From Phallusia fumigata (Eukaryota; Chordata; Ascidiacea; Phlebobranchia; Ascidiidae): a stretch of DNA of 64,000 nucleotides. The stretch is from the NCBI GenBank assembly GCA_008931825.1, contig QXVZ01001028.1, positions 1 through 64,000 on the forward strand, given 5' to 3'. The notes under the pieces are model-generated. The model had not been told where the DNA came from, searched no databases, and saw only the letters and a list, made by a program, of their open reading frames with translations. Position numbers and translations under genes: made by a program. Below, one piece after another: positions 51,844 through 63,798 of this stretch (the first letter of the stretch is position 1; each line of letters begins with the position of its first letter).

Positions 51844-54800
51844 ATGGGTTGCTCTAGTAGCATCGCTACAGTCGTGAAGGAGGTAAGTTGCAGGAAAATT
51901 CTCGGTAAAAATATTTTATTGTTTGCAAGTATTGGCTTTGACACCAGTATTTTGACAAAAGGTTTGTCAACGTTAGTGTTCTGTCTTTTTTGATTCACAG
52001 CGTGACGCTCCATCAACGCGTGGTTCATATGCTGTATCGAATGAAAACGTGTCAAACAGCAACAAGCCAGTAACCAACCAAACTTCCCTAACTTCTGAGT
52101 CAAAGAGTTCTCTACCTGAATCAACAGGCGCGGAGCCGACGGAGTCAATTAGTAACGAATGTCAAGGACCCCCTGAGGGTCAGTAAACCGAGTGTGAAAT
52201 TTCGATTAGCGAGTGTGCACTGTGTTAATTACATCATGAAAAGGGAAAGCATAATAGTTAACTTCTTGTAAAGGTTATAGCCTGTTCGTACGTGCCGTGG
52301 GTTTTACGGCCCACAGTAGGGTAGCCATAAATTTTGAAACGAACTTTCATTTTAAATCGACAGTTTGTTTCCATTTTATTGTCGCATGTAATATTTTGTA
52401 CGGTTTTTTAGTTGTTTGCGGAATCAATATGCATTTGGTTTTAAAGAATGTAACAATATGCAATGTCACATTGCGTTGAAGAACAAAAGAATCGGGAAAT
52501 GTTGCCTGTTTGGAAACGGTAACTTAAACCCACAAACGTAAGAGCGTTCCGAGTTGAGATTTGTGGGAATGAAGAATAATTCAACACACAAAGAATACTT
52601 GGCGTACATACGTTTGGAAATAGGATCGCGAACAGATTAAAAGGCCTTTAATGGAATCGAGGCTTGGCGAAGGACGGTCAAATATTTGTGTAACAAAGCA
52701 CATTGCGTGTTACAAACCTGCTGCGGCAGAGTTAATTATTTTGCTGTTACGTTTAAATTCATGCCATGTTGTATGTAAGTGCAACATACGCAGTGGCCGA
52801 AATTTATGTGTGGTGATGTGAATGACACTTTATATTTACTAAACATTTTGTGCATTATCTTACAGATGTCCCAACGGAAAAAAAAACCCTAGAGGACATT
52901 GCTAACAAGCCCGGAAAGATTGATGTAGAAAGACATATCGAAGAGTTTCGGATGAGAGAAGAGCTGTAAGTAACGATTTGCAGTGCATAAACGCCATTGC
53001 AATGCGCGAACCAATGCCATTTAAATCACAGAAACAAAAACAACTTACTACAGCAAAAATTGAGAAACAAGTTAACACTGCAAGAAAAGCTGCAGAAACG
53101 AAAACGCAACAAAATGAAGAGTGAAGTTGTGATAGCAGACACTAAGGTTTGTTTCAGTTTTAACTAAAAAGTTTATGCCTAAAGCTAGCGTTCTTCTCCA
53201 CATGTTGAAAGGCTTCAAATCCAGAGGCTATGTCCGATTTTACTTCTCTGGCGGATCGTGCACAAGACGTAGCGACCAATGCTACTGAACCATCGACTAA
53301 CAAGGATTGTTTGTACAGGTGTAATGTAAAAAATACGTCACAGCTACAGGATGGATTACTCATTTTTTGCTGTTGTTTCATTAAGTGATGACGACAACAT
53401 CGCCCTCTTCGGCGATCTCGAGAAACATGCAATAAGTTTGAAATCCAGCGATGTCACTTTTAAGACGCTGATGAAAAACTTGCTAATCGATGACTTATCG
53501 GAGCTTGAAAAGGTAAGATTGGATTTTCATTTGTTTTACAGCTTAAATGACCTACTGTTGTTTGCATTCAAGATTACAATTTAAGCTGCCTGTAAAATTG
53601 CAACTGTTTTCATCCATACTCTTTACACACTCAAATCCATGTTGAAACTAGATTGCTCAAGTGAAATCTTGTGCAGTTGGCTAAACCACTCTGCTTCCTA
53701 TGACTTCCCATGCGAGTCCAAACAAATGAGCAACTTTGCAGCAAAAGTTGTACTAAACAACAGTAACAGAGAGTGGGATTGATTGTTGTTTAAAGTTTAA
53801 ACAACAATCAGGTTAATTAGGCTTTGTTGTTTTAGGTTCGCATCTTGTTTCATTGGATCACTTTCCAAAATTTAAACACCATCGAATTTCCAGTTGAAAT
53901 TGATGACGATTCTCCTCTGGGTTATTTAAAGGCAATTAAAGATGACAAAAAGTCTTACGCATCACTTTTCCAACGGTTGTGCAAGTAAGAGTAAACGTTT
54001 TCCGACGAGTGCAGAGTTACCATGACAGAATTAAAACATATTGTAGAACAGTATTAACAGTATACCGGTTGAAATAACCTACCAAGAGCGTAGCATTACA
54101 CAGGGAAAACTGGCATTGTGGAATTCGAGATCACGCGATGTGACGTAGTTATATGGTTGAGTGATTTTACGTTGCTACAATCAGTTCATTCGCTCATGTA
54201 AACAGGGTAGGGTTACTGAGCGAATCGAATCATCAAACTGATGCGAATTATGTGACGTCACGCGTTGAATTCGCCGAAAAGCAAATTGACATGGCTACCC
54301 AAGCGAATCGCATTCAAGGTTTTCATCTTCCCGCCAAAATGTGTAGTTGTTACGTCATAGTTATGAACAAACGTAAGGATGTAGCATTGTTTATTATGTA
54401 TGTTCCTGCATTGAAAGCAAGAATGCAAGCAGTTGAAAGCCTACAAACCATACAAACTCAATGCGGTACTTTTCTGTAAGGGGTTTTCGCAGATTTACTA
54501 AAATCTGCTGGTTCTTTTGGGATTTACGTTTCCTCAATAGAAGCAGAGTTGTGTTAATCCATAGGTTTTTTCGCTGAAATTTCTCCAGCGTCTTCAAATT
54601 TGAAATAAAAAACATCGCGGTTATATGGCGTGCAAAAAAAGCAAAATGCCTGTAAGCGTATATTGACGCGGTGGCGTGTTCAAACTACCTGTTTCAGGCG
54701 TACTGGCAAACGGAGATCTTCAATACGCTTTGCCCTTTTTTTCTTTTTGGGACATGCGCCATGTAAATAGGCTTTGTAAATTGTGCATTTTTTCAGCGCG

Positions 54801-57485
54801 GCAGGTTTGCACGCAAAAACCATATGTGGATTTGTGAAAGGGGTTGGGTATGAGCCTGGGTACAAATTCTCCTGTCAGCCTGATCCTCTGAGAGGAAGTT
54901 GGAACGCAGTGCTTATTGACAGACAATGGAGATTTGTTGATACGAACTGGGGAGCGCGTAGTATCATAGGTAACTGTTTTGTGTGCTTAGACCAAGTTTT
55001 AACAGGATTTTATCAGTAATGCTTTATTTGTTAGAGGAAGATGACATTCCTTCAGAAAATTGGCAGACAGATTATGAATACGAAGAACATTACTTTCTTA
55101 CCGACCCTGAAAACTTAATAAACACTCATTTTCCTGATGAGAAGGAATGGCAACTTTTGCCAGAACCATCACTCACCCTCGATCAATTTGAGGTTTGTTA
55201 GCTTTAAAAACTAATTTGTATTTATTGGCCCAGTTATGTCATTTTAATTGCCTCGTTTACAGCTATCAGGAAAATAAAGACTAAACCTCACTAGTATAGC
55301 CTAAACCTTTGCCGTTTTATAGTGCTACACTAAAAAAAACTTAATTACCCTCCGCTGTAAAGAAAACTCGTGAAACTCGTGTTTTTTGCAAAATAATCTA
55401 TACTAATTTGAATGTTCAAGCATTTTAACGAAACAAGTTTCACATTTTATTTTATTGTATTCACAAGTCAATAAACGTTTATTTGCAGGATTCGATCCGA
55501 CAATGGCCAATTTATTACAAGTTAAAACTTACACAAAACTCACACCAAAGTGGAGTGATAACAGCAGATCAGCACGGCTATGTTCAAATCAAACTAGGTG
55601 TTCCACTATCAGCACGATCCCATGCAACATTTTCCTCGGAACTTTTTACAAAAGATAAAAATGACAAAAAAAGTCGTATCATGCAGAACCATTTACATTA
55701 CCACACCTTGGATGAAGAGGTAAATATTTTTGTCTTGTAAGTCAATGACGCTCCGCCTCTGCTTTACAAACTAACGTTTTTTGCGCAGATTTTTGAAATT
55801 TTTGCGCCCTTTCCCGGTAAATATCTGTTAAAAATCCATGGAAGATCACCAAATTTCCGCAACAACAAAAGCGGTTATATTTGCAAATTTATGATAGAAT
55901 GTCCAAACATTACATCTCCTCCTCCCACGAGCTACCACCCACCTTTCCCAGCCACCGACTTTTGCTATGGTCCCAGTGAAACGATGGAAGGTCTTGGTTT
56001 AGCAGCCAAAAGTCATTTCGGTCCAGTTGTTGGGTGTGATGAGAAAGGAGAGGCTAAAATTATTTTGTCCGTGCCTAAAAGTAAACCAAACCTGAGCTTT
56101 TTGCAAAAGCTAAAAGATGTTGATTTGGCAGTGCTTCCTAATTCTACTATGCGCTCTTTAGTTGCTAGCAGCTCGGACAATGCAGAAATGCATTTGATAG
56201 TTTATCTTCGTGTTCCTTTTGCTGGTAACTTTCTGCTCACGTTATATGCCCGTAACGAAAATGACGAAGAAAATACATCCTACCCACCAATTTGTTATTA
56301 CCTTGTCACATGCACACAAAAAACCGCCGTTTCCGAGAAATTGTTTCCGGAAGTTTCAAACGGGGCTTTGGGCAAATCGCAGCCAAATTTTTCCAATCTT
56401 GGCCTCGACGTGATTTCTTATTCTGTCTGTGATGATGAATATTGGCTCAAATCTGATGAGAATGGGGAATCTTGGTATATTTTCAAGCACAGTCAACCAC
56501 TTGTAATGTCTGCTCATCTGCTTTCGTCAAGTGGAAGTCACGATAATTTTGTGACAGTCTTACAGACGGAACAACATCTACAATTCTCATTCGCACTCCA
56601 CCTACCGCAAGAAATGGCGAAACGTTCGCACTGCGAGTTTTTTCTTCCCTATTGTCTAATTCTAAATCAATACCTTTTGTTTTTGCTGCATTGGTCGTGG
56701 CAAACCGACCAAACCAGTCATGCCATCCCTTTCCGAAATCTCACAACAGAAGTTGGGGTTCAGTCACGGATTCGTTTTACTCATGTCATATAAATTCAGT
56801 AAGATACAACCATTCTTCTCCCGCATTCCAAGCTCTTCCCTCTATAAGTGACACAACACCTTTTAGAATTTATAGAGGAGGTCCCGACTTGGAAATCGCG
56901 TTTGATCACATGATGCCTCTCACTTTAAAACCAGTTTTATCCAAAATCAAAGACGTGCAAGAAACAAAATGCGAAGAGTTTGCGTTTTCGTCTCTTGTCT
57001 CAGAAACAAAAACTAAATTCCTTGTCAGATTTGCTGAAAAGGGAGTTTATGTGTTAGAAGTACACGGTAAATCCATGTTTGACAGGTCTTCCGATCAGCT
57101 AGGGTTTTTGTGCAACGCACTATTTGAAGTTGCTGCCGTTAGCGATTGCCGTCTTCCTTTTCCACAAGCTTATGGGAAATGGAGAAACTCGTATGCAAGT
57201 ATGACGCAACCACTAGAAGTCGAGATTCCGAGGAATCAGCCAGTTACATTCAAACTTAGGGTCGGTCACTTCCAGCAGACGGGAACTTCTGTGAAAGTTG
57301 TTCCATACTATCAAGTCATGCTTTTTACTGACGGTAAAAATCCACAAGAGCCCACAAACCAAGAAGGGTGTGAATATGAATGGAAGTATTTTGCAGGACC
57401 CGCGGAAAAGTTAGTTTATTTGGGTGTTCAGGAAACCAAAAAAAGCACATTTACGTTCCTGCTGGAATATTCCGTTTCAACCTAA
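51844..57485 (+). CDS. KY-like: KY-like transglutaminase-fold protein 1, catalytic residues replaced
   Basis: Exons 51844-51882, 52001-52178, 52866-52965, 53032-53146, 53212-53318, 53386-53512, 53836-53984, 54797-54969, 55035-55192, 55489-55719 and 55789-57485; phases agree through the tenth. About 1020 residues. Start MGCSSSI is a classical myristoylation/palmitoylation signal. After a Ser/Thr-rich and coiled region come the KY helical segment, the transglutaminase-like core (GYLKAIKDD, YASLFQRLC, GFVKGVGYEPG, GSWNAVLIDRQWRFVDTNWG, EHYFLTDPENL) and several beta-sandwich repeats ending IPRNQPVTFKLRV, as in vertebrate kyphoscoliosis peptidase. The Cys before GYA is Lys (codon 53947-53949) and the His of H-x-W-N-A-V is Gly; the Asp remains. 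The last exon is 1697 nt, not a multiple of three: the frame changes between about 56530 and 56600. Confidence 0.88.
54121..54272. repeat. Imperfect fold-back repeat in an intron of KY-like gene 1
   Basis: The 152-bp segment begins and ends with GAATTC. Its halves are imperfect inverted copies: ATCAGTTCATTCGCTCA on the left matches TGAGCGAATCGAATCATCAAACTGAT on the right with a small gap, and TGACGT/CACGCG motifs mirror each other, around a loop containing CAGGGTAGGG. It looks like a small MITE or fold-back element. Confidence 0.4.
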
Positions 57486-59204
57486 ACTGACCCTTGCGCC
57501 TTGTGAGTTCGCGTTGTCTTGCAAGGAACATATCTGTGCATGGTGCAGCTTGTACTGTAATCGCATGTAGTTTTTCGGGTTTTTATCGTTTGTAGATGAT
57601 TGTGGAAACGTAAATTGCCTTTTTAACATATTTTTTAACAGCCTTTTTACTGTTTCTGAATTTGTAAACACACTATTTTTTGGCAAAAAGGAGCACTTTT
57701 AGGAAAATTTGAGATAAAGCCGCATAGTTATGGATGCAGGAAAATACCAATTAAAAGGCGTATTAAAGAAGGTTTCTATCAATTACTTTATTAGTTTTTT
57801 CTACTTCGGTAAACGCTCGGAGTTTTGTTTTGGTCGTTGTTTTTTATGTAAATAGTGTACTGGGACCAGCCTTTATCGATTAGAGATTTACAGTTTTTTT
57901 GCTACAGAGTGATACTCTTGGTCAATAAACTTTATTATTCGCATTTCTCTTTTACGTTGCGTTTTGAAGACTGATAAAAGTCGTATACTTAAATCTCTTC
58001 TAAAATTAGAGACAAATGGCAAACGCTTTCAGAGGGATCATAAACAATAAGCGGGTAGTCTGGTTTGCTGCAGGCGCAAGTATGCGACGCAGGACAAGAA
58101 AGCAAGAGTGGCCTGAACGGCGTAAAAATTATGAATACGACGAAGACACCAGTATGCAAAAGAATTAGGAAAACATGTTAATAAAGTTTGTTGGCAAGAT
58201 TTCAGACGCAAAATATAGAAAAAAACTTGTTCTATTCGGAGTCTAGATCAGATCTCTTCAGCCTAGTGTTCCGCGACAATGTCACAGAGATTCGTAACCT
58301 TCAAGGTTTTCGCGGAGCATTACGACAAGATTTTTTTACGCGTTTCCATAACGCTAATTAAGATCTAACAACAATTATCCAGCACAAGAAGCACCACGAT
58401 GTACATTTAATGCTCAATTAAAATTTCGCAATTAAAGATTTATGACAACGGCGTTTGTCAAAACGTAAAAAATACTGGCCTGAAACTTTTCATTGCACGC
58501 CTGCATGCGGCGAAGGCTTTTATGTAGACCACAAAATGTGTTAAAATTGTTTACATTTCAACAAAAAATGTATGCGTTTCGACATGAAATGGAATCAAAA
58601 AGTTTCACTGTTTCAAAAAGGTCGTAACTCAGTGGTCCCAAGAAAGCATGCCTGTCCATTTAAAACCGTAAAAACTGCATCTGAATGTGAAAAAGTGATC
58701 CTTAACAACTATATTTGTGTGGGTGATAGCAGAACACAACCCTTTCTTTCTGTTTAAAACACTGTTTTGAAACGTAGTTCAACGACACGAGCGAAACTAG
58801 GTCAAAGGTTCATGACACCAAAAACGTTAAATCACACTGTTCTTGAATCTATATTCGCCAAAAGAAATCTAAATTCTTCCTTTTTTTCTGCCTTTATCAA
58901 CCTATCTAAAAACGTTATTAGCGCCAATAACAGTCCAATGATATTTGGACTGTTTTTCCTGTGTGGAGTTTTTGCGCTAGGTGTTAATTATTAGCTCTTT
59001 GGTCTGACTAAAACAGTTCAGCTTGGCGGCTGGTAACATACTTTAAAATGCAATTATATTTTACACAGCAAAAAATATTTGCGATTGATTGCAAATGCTT
59101 TTTCGTTGTCTTTCTCGGAATTTGGATGTTTTTCAAGAGAAAATACAACATGCCTTCGTGCCAATATACTAAGATGCTTAATAGAAGGTGCCTAACGAAA
59201 GCAA
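57486..59204. other. Intergenic DNA between the convergent KY-like genes
   Basis: About 1.7 kb holding both 3' UTRs. I looked on the minus strand for remnants of the C-terminal beta-repeat region that KY-like gene 2 lacks and found none that I could align by eye. Small open frames here have no support. Confidence 0.5.
57924..57929 (+). terminator. Polyadenylation signal AATAAA after KY-like gene 1
   Basis: AATAAA lies about 440 nt after the stop codon, followed by a T-rich stretch. It is the best candidate cleavage signal for this transcript. Confidence 0.45.
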
Positions 59205-62200
59205 TTAGCACAGTAAAAAGCGTATATGAGGGAATTTTGTGCGTGGACATTCTATCAGAAATTGACAAATCAAATGCCATCCATTTTCACTGTAAGTTGG
59301 AGATGATCCAACGATTTTGAACAAGTATGTCCCACGGGCAGTTAAAAACACGTCAAAGATCTGCAGAAAAAAAAAACTAAATTAGCACAGAAAGTCGTCG
59401 TGACAACTAACAGATAACTACCTCTTCCTCGTGTTCATGGTAATGCTGTGAATCGGCATTTGATGCTTGGGTAAGTTTTGACTTATCTTTAAGTAAAAGT
59501 TTCGTGCTAAATGTTGCATGTGATCTTGCTGATGGTGGAACACCCAGTTTGATTTGAACGTAGCCGTGCTGATCTGCTGTTATCACTCCACTCTGATGTG
59601 AGTTTTGTGAAAGTTTTAACTTGTAGTAGAGAGGCCACTGTTGGATCGAATTCTGTAACAAAGTCAGATTTTCAGAAGCGTTTTTTTGCAAAGGCGCAAA
59701 AAAGGGTAAATAAGACAGATACAGTATAGGTTAGTGCGCTATAAAAACAACAACCGTTATACCCCCCAACGTATTTAAGAGTTCACTTTTCTTTGTATAC
59801 TTCATATAGGTATGCACATACAAAAACAGTTAACATTTTAACCTCGAACTGTGTCAAACTGATCGGTTCTGCTAAAAGTTGCCATTCCTCTTCGTCAGGA
59901 AAATGACTGCATATCAATTTTTCCGGGTCAGTAAGAAAATAATGTTCTTGGTATTTATATATGGTCTGCCGATTTTCTTCTGGAACATTGTGATCATCTG
60001 CGAAATATTGAAGGACACATATTATAGCACCGGAAATCCAATACACAGTTACCTATGACAAAGCGCGCTCCCCAGAGCGTATCAACAAATCTCCATTCTC
60101 TGTCAATGAGCACTGCGTTCCAACTTCCTCTCATGCTTTCCGGCTTACTTGAGAATTTGTAATCGGGTGAATATCCAACACCTTTCATATACCCATGGAT
60201 TGTTTTCGCGTGCAAACCTGCCGCGCTAAACAAGTATTTTAATGAATTTAAAGTTTGACAATTAACTTATATTGCAACTGTTCTTTTGTTTGTTGGTTGA
60301 GTAATTAGTTCAGCCACAAACTACACCAGCGCAACACACTGGACTCAAGAAAACATCGCACTAACATGAAAAACAGTAGTTCTTAATCGGGGGCCCACAA
60401 AGCGTTTTAGGGGGTTCGCGGCTGCTATAGATTGCAACATAAAAACAGCGTTAATTGCAGCATATGCACTGATTTTATCTTATCGCTTGACTTTTAACGA
60501 ACAAATCGTTTCACAAACACTATAAGCGCATTAGACATACACATACGAAATGTATACAAAGCATGAAACAAAGGCCATGCTTGACCGAAATGTTTTTGGG
60601 GGATCGCGACTACTTTAAGAGTCATGGTGTCAGCAGAAATGTGCAACATACCATAATGTCAAAAATACACTGTCGCATGAACTAAAAACCAAGAAACCTA
60701 CTTGCACAACCGTTGGAAAAGTGATGCGTACGAATTTTTGTCATCTTTGATTGCCTTCAAGTATCCGAGAGGAGAATCGTCATTCAGTGAATTCGGAAAC
60801 TCGATTGCGTCTAAATCTTGAGAAGTGATCCAGTGAAACAAAATGCGAACCTTGAAAAAAGAACGCAACATGCTTACCATCTGAAAATTTGGTGTTTAAA
60901 GTCTTCTAGCTGTGACGCGTAGATAGAGATTGTACGCAGTCCCATTAGTTCGTATATATACTCTGAATGTATTGATGTCAATTCCTTGCTACTGTTTCAC
61001 CAATACAACAGAAAATGAAAAAGCAAGCAAAGGATTGCAGTTGATGACTGAGTTGCACGTATTTACCCACTTTTAAAAAGGGTCAAAGCTGTTTAAATCA
61101 AATATCGCAGTGAAAGTAAGTCGCCAATAAATAGATGAGAAATATGTGGATAGGCAGAATAAGAAGTTTTGCATAAATTTAAATTGTACAAAACAGTTTA
61201 CCCTTAAGGAAAGGGGGACGCATTCATGAATTTATAGATTGGTAAAATTAGTTTCAAAAATAAGAACAAACATATCAAAACATACTCATTATAGTTAAAC
61301 CTTTAAAATAGTCAGGAAAAACGAGATGGAGCATTTAGGCACGCAGCTAAGCGTTCCTACCTTTTCGAGCTCAGATAAATCGTCAATCATTAGGTTTTTC
61401 ATCAGCGTCGGAAAACTGACGTCACTGGATTTCAGACTTACCGCATGTTTCTCGAGACCGTCAAAGAGTGCGGTGTTGCTGGCGTCACTTTAAAAACATT
61501 TTTTATTTTTATGACAGGTACGGTTAGACATTGTTTTCACCAAACCTGTATAAGAAATCTTTGTCAGTAGAAGGTGCATTGGCTTGCATAATTTTATCAT
61601 CCACTTTCTTTAAAACCTGCTGAGTAGGTTTTGCTTGTGCCATGACCACCTTAGGAAAAAAGTAATAACTTATTATGTTGGGTTAGCTTTTTGAGCTCAG
61701 ATAAATCGTCAATCATTAGGTTTTTCATCAGCGTCGAAAAACTGACATCACTGGATTTCAGACTTACCGCATGTTTCTCGAGACCGTCAAAGCGTGCGGT
61801 GTTGCCGGCGTCACTTTAAAAAAAATTTTTATTGTTTATGACAGGTACGGTTAGACATTGTTTTCACCAAACCTGTATAAGAAATCCTTGTCAGTGGAAG
61901 GTGCATTGGCCTGCTTAATTTTATCATCCACTTTCTTTAAAACCTGCTGAATAGATTTTGCTTGTGCCATGACCACCTTAGGAAAAAAGTGCCTTATTAT
62001 GTTGGGTTAGCTTTTTGAACTCAGATAAATCGTCAATCATTAGGTTTTTCATCAGCGTCGGAAAACTGACGTCACTGGATTTCAGACTTACCGCATGTTT
62101 CTCGAGACCATCAAAGCGTGCGGTGTTGCTGGCGTCACTTTAAAAACAATTTTTATTTTTATGACAGGTACGGTTATAGAAATTGTTTTCACCAAACCTG

Positions 62201-63554
62201 TATAAGAAATCTTTGTCAGTGGAAGGTGCATTGGGCTGCATAATTTTATCCTCCACTTTCTTTAAAACCTCCTGATTAGATTTTGCATGTGCCATGACCA
62301 CCTTAGGAAAAAAGTAACTTATAATGTTGGGTTAGCTTTTTGGATAAAGTGAAAAGTCACCTTAGATTCAATAACTTCAACTTCACTTTCAAGTTTGTTG
62401 ATCTTTCTCTGCTTTAGCATTTCTTGCAGTTCCAACTTGCCCTTCAATCGTTGCTGATTAAGCTGGTCTTTGGTACTGGAAATACGCTTTATTATGATCC
62501 ACAAGATTTGATAGGTACATGTTACTTACAGTTCTTCCTGTTTTTTGAATTTCTCAATTTCTTTTTCTGCGTCGAAGTCTCTGGATATTTTGGTAATATC
62601 AGTGACCTGCTTTCTTTCTTTTGCTAAAAACGTCAATATATTTTTGTCAATTTTTTTGAAAGAACCGTTCACACAATCAGCAGAAATTTTTGTGAACAGA
62701 GAATCACAACGGTACTTATTTTTTTTGAAACAGTTAAAAAACCCAAACCAGGTATTTTTAGCCGGGGTAATTGCCCACGTATTTAATAATAAGTGAAGGA
62801 TCACTACAAAACTGACACTAAAAGTTTTGTAGTAAAAAATATTGGAGTCTAAAAAGTTATCAATTGAAAGAGCATACTTTCTTTTCTTAATGTACTGATA
62901 TAAACTATTTATACGAACTAACTTTCCGGGGGAGGGTCATTATAGCTTTGAATATTGGTTCAAGGGGTCCGTGGAACAAAAAAGGTTAAGAAACACTGCC
63001 CTAAACCAAACAAAATATGTCAAACAAAATTGAACGTGAAGCAAACCGCGTACAAAGCTGTTTACTTCCTGCTTACAATAAACAGAGCATTGCGCCTAGG
63101 TTTAAACCAGTTTGAGAATTACACACACGTGCTCTCCGCCTTACCTACCTCTCAAATGTTCTTGGTGATCATTAACTGGCCCAGGAGGGATGGTTGTTGA
63201 CTTACAATCTGAGTTTGGAATCGATAAGGGATCGTTGCTATTGGATCCAGTGACTTCAGATCCACCAGAAGCCAAAAATGTCGAATGAGAGGGTAATTCT
63301 GGCTCCTGCTAATATCAGAGAGATTTTTTTTAAACGGTTTAACAAATTTTTTTATCAAAGATGTGGGGGAAAGTTATTTGGTACTGTTTGTTCGCTTTTT
63401 ACTATGTTTGTACCGCTTTACATTTTTTCATGTCAACTATCTTATAAGCCTGATACAAATGCTACAGATGCTCGGCAACGTAAACAATGTTTCCATAAAC
63501 CGCTACTTGAATTACCTCATTAACTTCTGAATCGATGCTGCTCGACGAACCCAT
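59205..63554 (-). CDS. KY-like: KY-like transglutaminase-fold protein 2, truncated C-terminus, triplicated exon cassette
   Basis: Exons downward: 63554-63516 (MGSSSSIDSEVNE), 63305-63206, 62623-62530, 62475-62361, cassette exons A (62301-62198, 61976-61873, 61649-61546) and B (62137-, 61813-, 61487-61361), 60850-60702, 60225-60053, 59997-59843, 59652-59422 and 59360-59205. With one A-B pair the product has 480 residues. Every exon has a counterpart in KY-like gene 1 with the same phase, so the two are paralogues. The core is preserved (ALFDGLEKHA, YASLFQRLC, GYMKGVGYSPDYKF, GSWNAVLIDREWRFVDTLWG) but again Lys replaces the catalytic Cys and Gly the catalytic His. The protein stops 51 residues into the equivalent of the last exon of gene 1 (IFDVFLTARGTYLF...), lacking about 500 residues of beta-sandwich repeats. 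Myristoylation is likely but the palmitoylatable Cys3 is Ser. Confidence 0.85.
61363..62335. repeat. Three tandem copies of a ~325-bp unit carrying exons A and B of KY-like gene 2
   Basis: Exon A starts at 61649, 61976 and 62301 and exon B at 61487, 61813 and 62137, so the period is 324-327 bp. The copies are about 95% identical by eye, differing at scattered sites. The junction joins the intron sequence GTTAGCTTTTT to GAGCTCAGATAAATC in exon B; the unduplicated outer ends read CCTACCTTTTCGAGCTC (left) and TTAGCTTTTTGGATAAAG (right). The breakpoints therefore share only a short T-run, and fall inside the 3' end of exon B. Confidence 0.92.
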
Positions 63555-63724
63555 GTTTTGATTAAAGGAAACAGGAAATACAATTGATTAAATTCAACAG
63601 AAATTTAATGTATTCTGTAACTCCTGCCTTAAAGAGCAAGCTTCCGCTTACGTGAAAATTCAGATTTTGCAATACAATGCATATTTCCAAAATGTTATAC
63701 ATTTCGTAGATGGGACTTTTTAAG

Positions 63725-63798
63725 CCAATCACAGCGGCGGAATTTCGCGGCTCTCTACCAATGTGAGCCAATCAGAGGACACCTTGTGTTTAACCAAT
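63725..63798. promoter_or_regulatory. Cluster of four CCAAT boxes upstream of KY-like gene 2
   Basis: CCAAT occurs at 63725, 63758, 63768 and 63794, three of them as CCAATCA. Two lie in a direct repeat, CCAATCAGAGGACACCTT, at 63768 and 63794. They lie 170-245 bp upstream of the start at 63554 (minus strand), where NF-Y sites commonly sit. The region is also richer in CG than its flanks. A second gene to the right could share them. Confidence 0.45.
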
